Shown here: piece by piece, positions 43,613 through 53,033 of the stretch
How the letters are laid out: each line of letters starts with the position of its first letter
Position numbering within the stretch: position 1 is the first letter of the stretch
DNA from: Caulobacter endophyticus
GTDB lineage: Bacteria > Pseudomonadota > Alphaproteobacteria > Caulobacterales > Caulobacteraceae
DNA length: 64,000 nucleotides
Reading direction: 5' to 3'
Assembly: GCF_003116815.1 (NCBI RefSeq)
Contig: NZ_QDKQ01000063.1
Coordinates: 1-64,000, forward strand
Translations under genes and position numbers: made by a program
The notes under the pieces: generated by a model
Database searches by the model: none
What the model saw: the letters and a program-made list of their open reading frames with translations, nothing else
What the model was told of the DNA's origin: nothing

Positions 43613-45985
43613 ATGTCCCGCCGCCTCGCCCTGCTCGCCGCTACTGCCTTCGCCGGCCTCGCCGCCGTCTCGGCCGCGCGCGCCGACGATCAGTTGGCCG
43701 AGGTCGACGCGGTTGTGGTGGTCGCCCGCGACCGCAATGCGGGCCTCTTGGAAAAGCAGCCCAACGACACCGTCTTCGGCCTCGACAAGCCGCTGATCGA
43801 GACGCCGCGCTCGGCCAGCTTCGTCTCCGACCTGACGCTGCAGCGCTACGGCATCGAGACCATCGACGGCCTGACGGCGGTGTCGCCGGGGACCTACACC
43901 GCCAGCTTCTACGGCGTGCCCGGCGCCCTCAACATCCGCGGCACCCTGGCCGAGAACTACTTCCGCGGCTTCAAGCGCATCGAGAACCGCGGCACCTACG
44001 CCACCCCGATCGGCGCCGCCGACCAGATCCAGATCGTGCGCGGCCCGCCCACCCCGATCTACGGCTCGGGCAAGGTCGGGGGCATGCTCAACTTCATTCC
44101 CAAGTCCGGCAAGGGCGAGGGCGGCTACCTGACCGCGCCCGAAGGCGAACTGACCGCTGCCTTCGGCAGCTACAACCGCAAGAACGCCACCGCTCAGGTC
44201 GGCCTGCCGGCCAATTTCGGAAACGTGGTCGGCGGCGTGCATGTCTATGGCGAGGTCGAGGACAGCCATAGCTACTATCGCGGCATCTATCCGCGCCGTC
44301 AGACCCTGCAGGTGTCGTCCGACTTCGACCTGGGCGGCGGCTGGAGCACGGCGCTGGGGGGCATGGTCTATCGCTCGAAGGGCGACGTTCAGACCGCCGG
44401 CTGGAACCGCCTGACGCAGGACCTGATCGATAACGGAACCTACGCCACGGGCCGCGATATGAGCCTAGTGGACGCCGACGGCAACGGCCGCCTGACGCCC
44501 AACGAGACCGGAGGGGCGCTGTACCTGCCCTATTACGGCTTCCCTACCAGCGACGCGGCCCACACGCTGGATACGGGCGTGGGCACGACAAAGCTGTCGC
44601 CGCGCACGGTCTATGTTTCGGGCGCCGACTTCTCGAAGACGGCGACCAACACCCTCTATTTCGACATCGCCAGGAAGCTGTCGCCTGACAGCGCGGTGAA
44701 GCTGCAGCTGTTCTACGACGCCCTGGAGAACAAGCGTTTCGTCTCCTACGGCTATCCCGCGCGGTTCGACAGCAATGTCTGGGAGGCGCGTCTGACCTAC
44801 GAGTTCGCCAATCGCTTCCTCGACGAGGCGGTGGTCGCACGCTCGTTCGTCGGCGCCTCTTATCGCGGCTTCAAGGGTCGCCGGAGGGAGAGCTACAACA
44901 GCGGCCTGATCGCCCTGGACCGCCGCGACCTGTCGGTGGGCCAGACCGCCACCGACCTGATCGGCAGCCCGTTCACCGACCCGTCGATGACCTGGGAGAA
45001 CGACAACCACAGCAAGTGGACGCAGGCCGGGATCTTCTTCACCACCGACATCAAGGTGGGCGAGAAGCTGAACCTGGTGCTGGGCGGTCGCTACGACGAC
45101 TACGACGTCACGTCGGAAGACACCGGATCGCTGAGCTTCACCACGCCTGGCGAGCAGCGCGCCGCCAAGGGCAAGGGGACCTACACCGCCAGCGCCACCT
45201 ACAAGGCCCCGTTCGGCCTGATGCCCTACATCACCTACGCCAAGGCCAGCGCGCTCGAGATGAGCCAGGCCGGCGACATCAACCCGGGCCTGGTGGCCGA
45301 CGCCGGCGACGCCTGGCTGTCGGACAGCGACCTGGCCGAGGCCGGGGTGAAGTTTCAATGGCTGAGGGGCGCGCTGATCGGCTCGCTGGCAGGCTATCGC
45401 CAGAACCGCACCCAGCTGATGGGCATCAACGGCGACCCGGCCGGCACGCGCTCGAAGGGCGTCGAGCTGGAGGTGCGCTGGCTGGCCAGCCAGCATTTCA
45501 GCTTAACCTTCTCGGGCAACACCCAGCGCACGACGGTGAAGGGTCCCGACACCTCGTTCCAGTACGTGCCGACCTATACGGCGGGCGTGCCGGGGACGCA
45601 GGGCTATGGCGGCTCCTACGTGGTGTGGAGCTTCGCCAGCATCCGGCCGGGCGACTACGACTACACCCTGATCCCGAAATCGGTGGTCAGCCTGTATGGC
45701 GCCTATGCGTCGGACCAGTACGACTGGGGCAAGCTCTACGGGACGCTGGGCGTGACCCACGTGACCAAGACCTCGGGCACGGTTCCTGGCGCAGTGGTCT
45801 ATCCGGCCTATGCGGTCGTGAACGGTTCGCTGGCCTACGAGCACGGCCCCTACACGGCCACGCTCAACGTCGATAATCTGCTGGACGAGCTCTATTTCAC
45901 GCCCGTCGCCGACACCTACGCCAATCTCGCCGCCCTTCCCGGCAAGGGGCGCGAGTGGCGGATCACCCTCGCAAGGCGCTTCTGA
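43613..45985 (+). CDS. TonB-dependent outer membrane receptor
   Basis: 790 residues from ATG 43613 with signal peptide MSRRLALLAATAFAGLAAVS and AARA cleavage region. A TonB-box-like VDAVVVVA follows, then the plug (TPRSASFVSDLTLQRYGIET, VPGALNIRGTLAENYFRGFK, IQIVRGPPTPIYGSGKVGGM) and a 22-strand barrel ending in the Phe of LARRF. The style is that of siderophore-type receptors, but no siderophore gene is near. It shares a 3-base overlap region with the following MFS gene and should bring the substrate of this operon across the outer membrane. Confidence 0.94.
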   Translation: MSRRLALLAATAFAGLAAVSAARADDQLAEVDAVVVVARDRNAGLLEKQPNDTVFGLDKPLIETPRSASFVSDLTLQRYGIETIDGLTAVSPGTYTASFYGVPGALNIRGTLAENYFRGFKRIENRGTYATPIGAADQIQIVRGPPTPIYGSGKVGGMLNFIPKSGKGEGGYLTAPEGELTAAFGSYNRKNATAQVGLPANFGNVVGGVHVYGEVEDSHSYYRGIYPRRQTLQVSSDFDLGGGWSTALGGMVYRSKGDVQTAGWNRLTQDLIDNGTYATGRDMSLVDADGNGRLTPNETGGALYLPYYGFPTSDAAHTLDTGVGTTKLSPRTVYVSGADFSKTATNTLYFDIARKLSPDSAVKLQLFYDALENKRFVSYGYPARFDSNVWEARLTYEFANRFLDEAVVARSFVGASYRGFKGRRRESYNSGLIALDRRDLSVGQTATDLIGSPFTDPSMTWENDNHSKWTQAGIFFTTDIKVGEKLNLVLGGRYDDYDVTSEDTGSLSFTTPGEQRAAKGKGTYTASATYKAPFGLMPYITYAKASALEMSQAGDINPGLVADAGDAWLSDSDLAEAGVKFQWLRGALIGSLAGYRQNRTQLMGINGDPAGTRSKGVELEVRWLASQHFSLTFSGNTQRTTVKGPDTSFQYVPTYTAGVPGTQGYGGSYVVWSFASIRPGDYDYTLIPKSVVSLYGAYASDQYDWGKLYGTLGVTHVTKTSGTVPGAVVYPAYAVVNGSLAYEHGPYTATLNVDNLLDELYFTPVADTYANLAALPGKGREWRITLARRF

Positions 45986-47250
45986 TGACGAACCACCAGA
46001 TCCAGCACCGGCCGTGGCTGCTGCTGGGCGCCTTCAGCCTGCTGCTGTTCCTGATCACCGCGGCGACCTACTCGTCGCTGGGCGTGGTGATCCCGGCCAT
46101 GGTTCCGGAACTGGGCTGGAGCTGGCAGAACGCGTTCCTGGGCTTCACCGTCATGGGGGTGGCCACCGGCGCCTCGTCCTGGCTGCCGACCCTGCTGATC
46201 CGCCGTTGGGGCGTGCGGGCGACGCTGGTCGCGGGCGCGGCGGTGATGGCCGCCGGCCTGGCCCTGCTGGCCAGGGTGCAAGGCCTGCCGGCCTATTTCC
46301 TGGCCACGGCCCTGCTGGGGATCGGCTTCCAGGCCGCGGCCCTGATCCCGGGCACGCACGTGCTGTCGGCGATCTTCCGCCAGCGGGCCCTGCCGTTCGG
46401 GATCTACTTCACCAGCGGCGCCCTGGGCGGCGTGGCCGGCCCGCTGCTGGTGCTGGCCAGCCAGGACGCCTTCGACGGCCAGTGGCGGACCTACTGGGCG
46501 CTGCAGGCGGTGGTCATCGGCCTTCTGGGCCTGCTGTGCGCCGCCGTGGTCGGCGGGCCGAAGTGGCTGGAGGAGGCCGGCCGGGCCATGGATCGCCTGA
46601 CCGCCGCCGAGGCCAAGTCCGCTCCGGCCCATCCGCGCGTCTTCCGCACCGACCACGACTGGAGCGTCCGCGACGCGGTGCGCACGCCGCAGTTCGCCAT
46701 ACTGGTGGCGGCCTATTTCAGCCACCTGCTGGCCGGCGTCACCGCCGCCAGCCTTACCCAGGCCCACCTGACCGAGCTGGGCGTGGCCGGCGTCGTCGCG
46801 GCCGGGGCGCTGAGCGCCGAGGGCCTGATGCAGGTCGCCGCCCGCATGGCCGGCGGCGCGGTGGGCGACCGCATCGATCCGCGCTGGCTGCTGGTGCTGG
46901 CCCAGGGCCTGCTGGTCGCGGGCCTGCTGGCCCTGTCGCACGCCACCACCCTGCCGCTGCAGGCGCTGTACGCCGTGGGTGTTGGCCTGGGCTTTGGCCT
47001 GACGGTGCTGGCGGTGAGCCTGCTGCTGCTCAACTATTTTGGCCGGCGCAACAACGTCGAGCTGTTCTCGCTGGTCTGCCTGGTGGGCGCGGTGTCGGCG
47101 GCGGGACCGTTCATCGGCGGCTTCATGCGCGACCGGCTGGGCAGCTTCACCCCGACCTTCCAGCTGTTCGCGGCCCTGACGGCGGCGGTGTTCGTCGCCG
47201 TGCTGCTGATGCGTCCGCCCAAGCCGCGCACGGCCCCGGGGCGAGGCTGA
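45985..47250 (+). CDS. MFS transporter of the TonB/RutAB-like operon
   Basis: 421 residues from ATG 45985, overlapping the receptor stop (TGATG). Twelve membrane helices, with MFS loop motifs (LLIRRWGVRATLVAGAAVMA between helices 2 and 3; GGAVGDRIDPRWLLVLAQGL in the second half). Similar in layout to MFS carboxylate carriers. It should take the substrate from the periplasm into the cytoplasm for the next two enzymes. 103 bases separate it from the monooxygenase gene. Confidence 0.92.
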   Translation: MTNHQIQHRPWLLLGAFSLLLFLITAATYSSLGVVIPAMVPELGWSWQNAFLGFTVMGVATGASSWLPTLLIRRWGVRATLVAGAAVMAAGLALLARVQGLPAYFLATALLGIGFQAAALIPGTHVLSAIFRQRALPFGIYFTSGALGGVAGPLLVLASQDAFDGQWRTYWALQAVVIGLLGLLCAAVVGGPKWLEEAGRAMDRLTAAEAKSAPAHPRVFRTDHDWSVRDAVRTPQFAILVAAYFSHLLAGVTAASLTQAHLTELGVAGVVAAGALSAEGLMQVAARMAGGAVGDRIDPRWLLVLAQGLLVAGLLALSHATTLPLQALYAVGVGLGFGLTVLAVSLLLLNYFGRRNNVELFSLVCLVGAVSAAGPFIGGFMRDRLGSFTPTFQLFAALTAAVFVAVLLMRPPKPRTAPGRG

Positions 47251-47353
47251 AGTGGAGGCCGCCGCCAACCTCTGACCCGGTCTCGCGCCGTCACGCTTTT
47301 GGTCTATGGTCGCGCCTGACTCGTAAGGTGAACGGGCAGGCGTGGAGGCGACG

Positions 47354-48415
47354 ATGGGGCGTGACGGCGGGCGCAAGGAATTCGGCGTCTTCCTGCCCGT
47401 GGCCAACGGCGGCTGGATCGTTTCCAGCACCACGCCCACGCTCGACGGCCTCTATCCGCAGAACCGCGCCGCCGCTGTGCTCGCCGACCAGATCGGCCTC
47501 GATTTCGTGATGTCTATGGCCAAGTTCCGGGGGTTTGGCGGCGACACCGACCACTGGGGCGCGGCCCTGGAGTCGGTGACCCTGATGGCCGCCCTGGCCG
47601 AGGCCACCAGCCGAGTGAAGATCTGGGCCACCCTGCACCCGCTGCTGCAGAACCCGGCCGTGGCCGCCAAGATGATTTCCACCCTGGACCACATCAGCGG
47701 CGGCCGCGCGGGCCTCAACATCGTCGCCGGCGCCTATCGCGACGAGTTCGCCCAGATGGGGGCCTGGGACGACGGCCTTGACCACGACGCCCGCTATGCC
47801 CTGGCCGAGGAGTGGACGCAGCTGGTCAAGCGGCTGTGGACCGAGGACAGCGTCAGCCATGAGGGCCGCTTCTTCACCCTGACCGACTGCCAGTCCAGGC
47901 CCAAGCCGCTTTCGCAGCCGCGCCCCGAGCTGATCTGCGCAGGCGTCTCCGAGCGGGGCTTTTCCTTCGCGGTGACCGAGGCCGACGCTTGCTTCATCGG
48001 CGGCGAGGACGAGACGGCCCTGCGCGACGCCAGCCGCCGGGCCAAGGCGCGGGCGGCCGAGTTGGGCAAGGCGATCCGCACCTACGCCATGTGCACCATC
48101 GTGCACGCGGCGACCGACGCCGAGGCGCAGGGCTTGGCCGATCGCTATCGCGACGGGGTGGACATGGGCGCGGTCACCACCATGTTGTCCAACTGGGGCG
48201 TGCCGCCCGAGCGCCTGGCCGAAACCGCCGCGCGCCAGGGGGCGTTCATGACCCGCACCGTGATCGGCGCGCCGGTGACCTGCGGCGCGCAGATCCGGGA
48301 CCTGGTCGAAACCTGCGAGCTGGACGGGCTGATGCTGATCTTTCCCGACTACGAGACCGGCCTCTCCATGTTCGGCGCCGAGATCCTGCCGGGCCTGCGC
48401 GAGGCCTATCCATGA
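47354..48415 (+). CDS. LLM-class flavin monooxygenase, RutA-like
   Basis: 353 residues from ATG 47354, with GGAGG five bases upstream. The sequence follows pyrimidine oxygenase RutA closely in pattern: EFGVFLPVANGGWIVSSTTP, FVMSMAKFRGFGGDTDHWG, ESVTLMAALAEATSRVKIWA, HISGGRAGLNIVAGAYRDEF, AQMGAWDDGL, ELICAGVSERGFSFAVTEAD. RutA opens the uracil ring with FMN and O2. The other Rut genes (C, D, E, F, G) are missing, so the substrate may be another N-heterocycle or amide. It overlaps the next gene by ATGA. Confidence 0.9.
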   Translation: MGRDGGRKEFGVFLPVANGGWIVSSTTPTLDGLYPQNRAAAVLADQIGLDFVMSMAKFRGFGGDTDHWGAALESVTLMAALAEATSRVKIWATLHPLLQNPAVAAKMISTLDHISGGRAGLNIVAGAYRDEFAQMGAWDDGLDHDARYALAEEWTQLVKRLWTEDSVSHEGRFFTLTDCQSRPKPLSQPRPELICAGVSERGFSFAVTEADACFIGGEDETALRDASRRAKARAAELGKAIRTYAMCTIVHAATDAEAQGLADRYRDGVDMGAVTTMLSNWGVPPERLAETAARQGAFMTRTVIGAPVTCGAQIRDLVETCELDGLMLIFPDYETGLSMFGAEILPGLREAYP

Positions 48416-49071
48416 ACGCCAGGCCGATCACCGCGCAGGACGGCCTGGCGGACTGGATCGCCCCGTCGCGGACGGCGCTGGTGATCGTCGACATGCAGGT
48501 GGACTTCGCCGCTCCCGATGGCGTCATCGGCCGGTTCGGCGTCGACCTGTCTTCGGTCGCGGCGGCCCTGGAGAAGGCGCAGCGCCTGGCGCAGGCCGCG
48601 CGGGCCGCTGGGGCGCCCGTGGTGTTCGTCGGACTGGAGACCACGCCGCAGAGCGATCCTCCGACCCTGCTGGAGCGCATGCGCAGGCGCGGCGGCGATC
48701 CAGAGATCGAGCGGGTGATCTGTCGCAAGGGAACACGCGGCGCCGACTTCCACGGCCCCTTGCCCGCGCCGGGCGAGCTGGTGATCCAAAAGCCGCGCTA
48801 CAGCGCCTTCGTCGGAACCGACCTTGACGCGCGGCTGCGCTCGCGCGGCGTCGACACTCTGATCGTCTGTGGCCTGACCACCGAATGCTGCGTCGACAGC
48901 ACGGTGCGTGACGCCTTCCACCTCGACTACCACGTGTTCGTCGCCGCCGACGCCTGCGCGGCCTACGAGTCCGACCTGCACGAGGGCGCGCTGAAGAGCC
49001 TGGGGCTGTCCTTCGCCCTGACGCCGGACGCGTCCGAGATCGAGGACGCCTGGGCGGCCGCAGCCCGCTAG
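48412..49071 (+). CDS. isochorismatase-family cysteine hydrolase, RutB-like
   Basis: 219 residues. Catalytic triad of the family: Asp in LVIVDMQVDFAAPDG, Lys in VIQKPRYSAFVGTDLDARLR and Cys in VCGLTTECCVDSTVRDAFHL. In the Rut pathway RutB hydrolyses the ureidoacrylate made by RutA; the layout here (ATGA overlap with the RutA-like gene) strongly suggests it acts on the product of its neighbour. N-terminal extension of about 18 residues. Last gene of the operon, followed by a terminator. Confidence 0.92.
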   Translation: MNARPITAQDGLADWIAPSRTALVIVDMQVDFAAPDGVIGRFGVDLSSVAAALEKAQRLAQAARAAGAPVVFVGLETTPQSDPPTLLERMRRRGGDPEIERVICRKGTRGADFHGPLPAPGELVIQKPRYSAFVGTDLDARLRSRGVDTLIVCGLTTECCVDSTVRDAFHLDYHVFVAADACAAYESDLHEGALKSLGLSFALTPDASEIEDAWAAAAR

Positions 49072-49084
49072 GGACCGGCGCACG

Positions 49085-49118
49085 AAAAAGCCGCCCGGGC
49101 GGAACCCGGGCGGCTCGT
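49085..49118. terminator. bidirectional intrinsic terminator
   Basis: GCCGCCCGGG (49090-49099) pairs with CCCGGGCGGC (49105-49114) around CGGAA. AAAAA lies to the left (a T-run for the minus-strand porin gene) and TCGTTT to the right, so it stops both the degradation operon and the porin gene. Confidence 0.88.
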
Positions 49119-49142
49119 TTCCGATCCTTCGGCCCGCGGGGC

Positions 49143-49835
49143 TTAGAAGGTCGCCTTCAGGGTGGCGGCCACGCGCGACTTGTAGATGTCGCCCCAGCCG
49201 TGCTCGGCGGTGTCCCAGTAACGCAGGTCCAGGCCGAGGTTGCCGGTGATGGCGTAGGTGGCGCCGACGTTCCAGGTGGCGTAGCCGTCGGTGTCTTCGT
49301 AGTCCTGCTTGCCCAGGGCGCCGCTCAGGCTGAGCTTGTCGTTCAACGGGTAGGAGGCGTTGACTTCGTAATAAAGCGAGCTGCCGACGTCGCCGGTGTA
49401 CTTGGGCGAGTAGTAAAGGGCGCCGCCGACGGTGGCCTTGCCGATCGGCTGCACCACGGCGGCCTTCAGCTCGGTATAGCTGTACTTGCCGGGGGTCAGG
49501 CCCTTGTCCTTCGAGTAGCCGTAGTAGAGCACGGCGAAGTCGAACGAGGTCGTGCCGACGGTCGGCTTCACGCCGGCGTAGAAGTCGATTTCCACGGACG
49601 GGTCGTCGGCGCCGAAGTCGACGTTCGAAGCCCACACGCCGGCATAACCGATGCCGTAGCCGAGATCGACGCCGCCGAACACTTGCGGGTCTTCGTTGGT
49701 CTGGCTGACGCCGCGGAACACATAGTCGCTGGCGATGCCGACGTTGTACGAGAGGCTGACTTCCTGAGCCATGGCGGCGCCGCCGAGGGCGACCGAGGCG
49801 GTGGCGGCGGCCAGCGCGAGCTTGAAGAACTTCAT
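49143..49835 (-). CDS. TorF family putative porin
   Basis: 230 residues with signal peptide MKFFKLALAAATASVALGGA and AMAQ cleavage. Start EVSLSYNVGIASDYVFRGVS, QTNEDPQVFGGVDLGYGIG, YAGVWASNVDF is the signature of the TorF/Gcw_chp family of outer membrane proteins, with alternating strands (YYGYSKDKGLTPGKYSYTEL) and a terminal Phe. AGGGG lies well placed before the ATG, and the leader has a poly-A stretch, both signs of good expression. It has its own terminator. Confidence 0.93.
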   Translation of the reverse strand: MKFFKLALAAATASVALGGAAMAQEVSLSYNVGIASDYVFRGVSQTNEDPQVFGGVDLGYGIGYAGVWASNVDFGADDPSVEIDFYAGVKPTVGTTSFDFAVLYYGYSKDKGLTPGKYSYTELKAAVVQPIGKATVGGALYYSPKYTGDVGSSLYYEVNASYPLNDKLSLSGALGKQDYEDTDGYATWNVGATYAITGNLGLDLRYWDTAEHGWGDIYKSRVAATLKATF

Positions 49836-50082
49836 CCGTGTTATCCCCTTTTTTGTTAGCCCGCTGGGATTGTGGTCCCAACTTGTGCGGCGCCTGCAAG
49901 CGCGTTCCTTCACAAGCCGGGATTAACCGCGGGCCATGCTTCAGTTGCAATCAGCGGGGGCACAGCGCCAGCATTAAGAACACGGATCGCCCAAAACTTG
50001 GGCAACTGTGGCGCATTTGCTGCAGCATCGGCGCATCGGCCACAGTTATCGTCAAGTTGTCGATCCGCGTTTGCCTGCGGCT

Positions 50083-50880
50083 TCAGCGCATCGACAGGGG
50101 CGCGGCGCCTAGGTGCAGGCCGGCATCGACCAGCAGGGTCTCGCCGGTGACATGGCGGGCGGCGGGCGAGGCCAGGAACACGGCGGCGCCGGCCACGTCC
50201 TCGGCGGTGGAGGCGACCTGCAGCGGCGTGGCCGCCGCCGCCCCGGCCCGCAGGCGCGCCACCCGGTCCTCGTCCATGGCCTTGCCGAACCAGGGGGTGT
50301 CGATGAAGCCGGGGCAGATGGCGTTGACGCGGATCTTCGGCGCAAGCGCCCGGGCCAGCGACAGGGTCATGGTGGTCATCGCCCCCTTGGAGGCGGCGTA
50401 GGGAACCGACGAGCCGTTGCCCATGACGCCGGCGATCGAGCTGGTGTTGACCACGGCGCCCGGACGCGGCGCGGCCTCCAGCAGGCTGCGGGCGGCGCGG
50501 ACCATTTGGAAGGCGCCGACCACATTGACCGAATAGAGCTTGAGAAAGTCTTCGGCGTTCACCGCGTCGAGGTCGCCGTGCTGCGGGGCGAACTTGGTCA
50601 TGCCGGCGTTGTTGAACAGGGCGTCGATACGGCCCGAGGGGGCGGCGGCCTCGACGATCCGGCGGCAGTCGGCGTCGTCGGCGACATCGCCCTTGGCCAG
50701 CAAGGCCTTGGCGCCGAGGGCCTCGACCTGGCGGGCGGTCTCCTCGGCCTCCTCGCCGCTGCGGGCGAAGTTGACCACCACGAGCCCCGCGCCCCGGCGG
50801 GCGGTCTCGACCGCAATCGCCCGGCCAAGGCCCGTCGAAGCCCCCGTGACCACCACCGTGAAGCCGTCGAAGTCCGTCAT
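50083..50880 (-). CDS. short-chain dehydrogenase/reductase
   Basis: 265 residues. Cofactor motif VVVTGASTGLGRAIAVETA, NNAG in ALFNNAGMTKFA, catalytic Ser in VVNTSSIAGVMGN and YAASKGAMTTM, and the classical end VTGETLLVDAGLHL. NAD(P)-dependent oxidoreductase with unknown substrate. Divergent from queF (86 bases between) and separated from the porin gene by a 247-base gap that holds nothing I can name. Confidence 0.92.
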   Translation of the reverse strand: MTDFDGFTVVVTGASTGLGRAIAVETARRGAGLVVVNFARSGEEAEETARQVEALGAKALLAKGDVADDADCRRIVEAAAPSGRIDALFNNAGMTKFAPQHGDLDAVNAEDFLKLYSVNVVGAFQMVRAARSLLEAAPRPGAVVNTSSIAGVMGNGSSVPYAASKGAMTTMTLSLARALAPKIRVNAICPGFIDTPWFGKAMDEDRVARLRAGAAAATPLQVASTAEDVAGAAVFLASPAARHVTGETLLVDAGLHLGAAPLSMR

Positions 50881-50966
50881 GGCGTCTCTCCCAAACGCGT
50901 GTTTGCGACACCGTAGCGAGGGCGCCGGCGCTTGTCTCGCGAAGGGCGGAGGCCTAAATCGCCGCC

Positions 50967-51422
50967 ATGACCGAACTTTCCGTGACCCAGCTGGGCCAGA
51001 CCGTCGCCGCTCCCGAAAGCCCGGAAGCCGCCGTCCTCGAGGCCGTGCCGAACCCGCAGAACGACGTGCTGTACCTGGCGCGCTTCGTGGCGCCCGAATT
51101 CACCTCGCTGTGCCCGGTGACGGGCCAGCCCGACTTCGCTCACCTCGTGATCGACTACGCGCCGGGCGACTGGCTGATCGAGAGCAAGTCGCTGAAGCTC
51201 TACCTGACCAGCTTCCGCAACCATGGCTCGTTCCACGAGGACTGCACCGTCAAGGTGGCCCGCAAGATCGTCGAGGTCGCCAAGCCCCGCTGGCTGCGCA
51301 TCGGCGGCTACTGGTACCCGCGCGGCGGCATCCCGATCGACGTCTTCTGGCAGACCGGTCCGGCGCCGGAAGGCCTGTGGGTGCCGGATCAAGGCGTGGC
51401 GCCATATCGCGGCCGGGGCTAA
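50967..51422 (+). CDS. queF: preQ1 synthase (NADPH-dependent 7-cyano-7-deazaguanine reductase)
   Basis: 151 residues, the short single-domain QueF. Catalytic Cys49 in [14 protein letters not shown] and Asp56 in the same motif; the QueF signature [20 protein letters not shown] follows with the NADPH/substrate Glu. It reduces preQ0 to preQ1 for queuosine in tRNA. ATG 50967; its stop overlaps the stop of the minus-strand gene at 51419 by four bases, so the two genes are convergent. Confidence 0.96.
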   Translation: MTELSVTQLGQTVAAPESPEAAVLEAVPNPQNDVLYLARFVAPEFTSLCPVTGQPDFAHLVIDYAPGDWLIESKSLKLYLTSFRNHGSFHEDCTVKVARKIVEVAKPRWLRIGGYWYPRGGIPIDVFWQTGPAPEGLWVPDQGVAPYRGRG

Positions 51423-52108
51423 GAGGCCTTTACCCCGATCGGGGTGAAAGCGACGTTACGTATAGCGTCCCCCGCCAGCACGATGTTCTCCAGAGGTGTT
51501 TGGCGGGGGTTGCGCACGCGATGGACCATTCCGCCCTTGGCGACGAGGGTGAAAAGTTCACAATCTATAAGTACCAACGAGACGATGCGTTTGGAGGAAT
51601 CCAAGGTCATGTATTCTAGGACCCCCTCATAGCCGATCGCCGCGCCGTTAAGTTCCAGACTGGTGACGACATAGGCGATGGCGCCTTCAGCAGCAGTAGC
51701 CTCGGCCAGCCAACCGTAGAGGGCGTTGCGAACGAGACCGTGTGAGCGCAATTGCCACCCGATAAATAGGCGCGTCGCAAAGAAGGTGGCTATCGTGATG
51801 GCGCTGAGGTTGCTCAGCACCCACAGCAGGTCAGCGCCGCGCTCGGCTTCTGACGCCTGTGGTAGATGAAGCGCGACGGCGTATGGGTTGGGATAATTGC
51901 CTCCGAAGCCGAGGCCGTACATTGCTGACAACACGAAATGCGCTGCCAGAGCACCGCTAGTGACGAGGGCTAGGGTGATGACGGAGTTCGGTGGTGGTGG
52001 CGACGCTTCCAGCCGTGTTCGAAAGCCGCCTGAGTAGACGCCAGCGACAAAGGCGAAACCGGGCGCCAGCAGGAAAAGCGCTAGAACGAGGGTGAAGCTG
52101 AAGATCAC
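51419..52108 (-). CDS. hypothetical membrane protein, lower-GC cassette
   Basis: 229 residues from GTG 52108, which overlaps the stop of the upstream small gene as GTGA. N-terminal membrane helix ([20 protein letters not shown]), a second ([20 protein letters not shown]) and a third ([20 protein letters not shown]), then a cytoplasmic domain of about 100 residues ([40 protein letters not shown]). GC content and codon use are lower than in neighbours. I do not recognise the family; the two-gene cassette may be a mobile accessory module. Confidence 0.65.
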   Translation of the reverse strand: MIFSFTLVLALFLLAPGFAFVAGVYSGGFRTRLEASPPPPNSVITLALVTSGALAAHFVLSAMYGLGFGGNYPNPYAVALHLPQASEAERGADLLWVLSNLSAITIATFFATRLFIGWQLRSHGLVRNALYGWLAEATAAEGAIAYVVTSLELNGAAIGYEGVLEYMTLDSSKRIVSLVLIDCELFTLVAKGGMVHRVRNPRQTPLENIVLAGDAIRNVAFTPIGVKAS

Positions 52109-52281
52109 CCGATCCGACGCGGCCGCGACGATTGGATTGGCGCCGCAGTCTCAGTTGCAGGCGGTACACGCAACACTCCATCCTTGTCGGGCGTTGCGTT
52201 AGCTAGCACCTCGCTCCACGATCCATAGCGGTCGCGAGCTTGGCGGAGAGCTTTCAAAGTCTCGGATGACGTGACTTTCAT
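52105..52281 (-). CDS. small hypothetical gene coupled to the membrane protein
   Basis: 58 residues: [58 protein letters not shown]. Helical start, Pro-rich and basic tail, no membrane segment. Its stop overlaps the start of the next gene (GTGA), which makes it a real translated frame in my view. Lower GC than the surroundings. Function unknown. Confidence 0.55.
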   Translation of the reverse strand: MKVTSSETLKALRQARDRYGSWSEVLANATPDKDGVLRVPPATETAAPIQSSRPRRIG

Positions 52282-52338
52282 GCTCCGAGTATGGCGTCGC
52301 CAACAGTAACCGCCAAGTCGAAATATGAGTGCTTCCTT

Positions 52339-52956
52339 CTAGTCGTGCCGCCACTCACTCGTGATCGCCGCCACATCCGGCCGCACGCGCTCCAGAGGCT
52401 GTTCCGCCGACGTGCCGATGTAGAGGAAGCCAGCGACCTTCTCGGTTTCGCCGACGCCCAGGATATCCAGCGCCCGCTGGTCGAAGCTGTACCAGTCGGT
52501 GATCCAGTTGGCGCCGTAGCCCATGGCCGATGCCGCCAGCAGCAGCTGGGTGCAGACCGCGCCGGCGCTCATCACCTGCTCCCACTCGGGCACCTCGTGC
52601 GGCACGGGCCGCGAGATCACCGCGATGGCCAGGGGCGGGGTCGTCAGCTTGCGCATGGCCGCCGTGGCCTTGGTGGGGTTGGCCTGGTCGGCGGCCAGCG
52701 GCGCGATCTTCGCTGCGAACGCGGCCTTGGCCTCGCCGCGCAGGATCACGAACCGCCAGGGAAAGAGCTTGCCGTGGTCGGGCACGCGGGCGGCCAGGCG
52801 CAGCAGGTCCGCCAGCTCCTCCTCGCTGGGGCCGGGCGCGACGATGGACATCGCCGAGGCCGAGCGGCGTCGCGCCAGGAAGGCGAGGACCTCGGGCGCG
52901 GGCTCGATCGCGATCGCTTCGCCGAATTCGGGGGCGGGGGGAATGGAACCGGCCAA
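52339..52956 (-). CDS. nitroreductase family protein
   Basis: 205 residues from TTG 52956, chosen because CAGGAG lies six bases upstream; a GTG 30 bases earlier (52986) is the alternative. FMN-binding family marks: LARRRSASAMSIVAPGPSEE with the Arg-Arg-Ser pattern, ARVPDHGKLFPWRFVIL, and AMGYGANWITDWYSFD with the glycine-rich phosphate turn. It reduces nitro or quinone groups with NAD(P)H. Similar to the putative NAD(P)H nitroreductase YdjA. Divergent from the NUDIX gene. Confidence 0.9.
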   Translation of the reverse strand: MAGSIPPAPEFGEAIAIEPAPEVLAFLARRRSASAMSIVAPGPSEEELADLLRLAARVPDHGKLFPWRFVILRGEAKAAFAAKIAPLAADQANPTKATAAMRKLTTPPLAIAVISRPVPHEVPEWEQVMSAGAVCTQLLLAASAMGYGANWITDWYSFDQRALDILGVGETEKVAGFLYIGTSAEQPLERVRPDVAAITSEWRHD

Positions 52957-53033
52957 GACGATCTCCTGAAAGCGCGCTACAGGCACGTCACCTATGGCCG
53001 AGCCCCGGCCGGCACAAGTCGCGAGTCGTTCGC

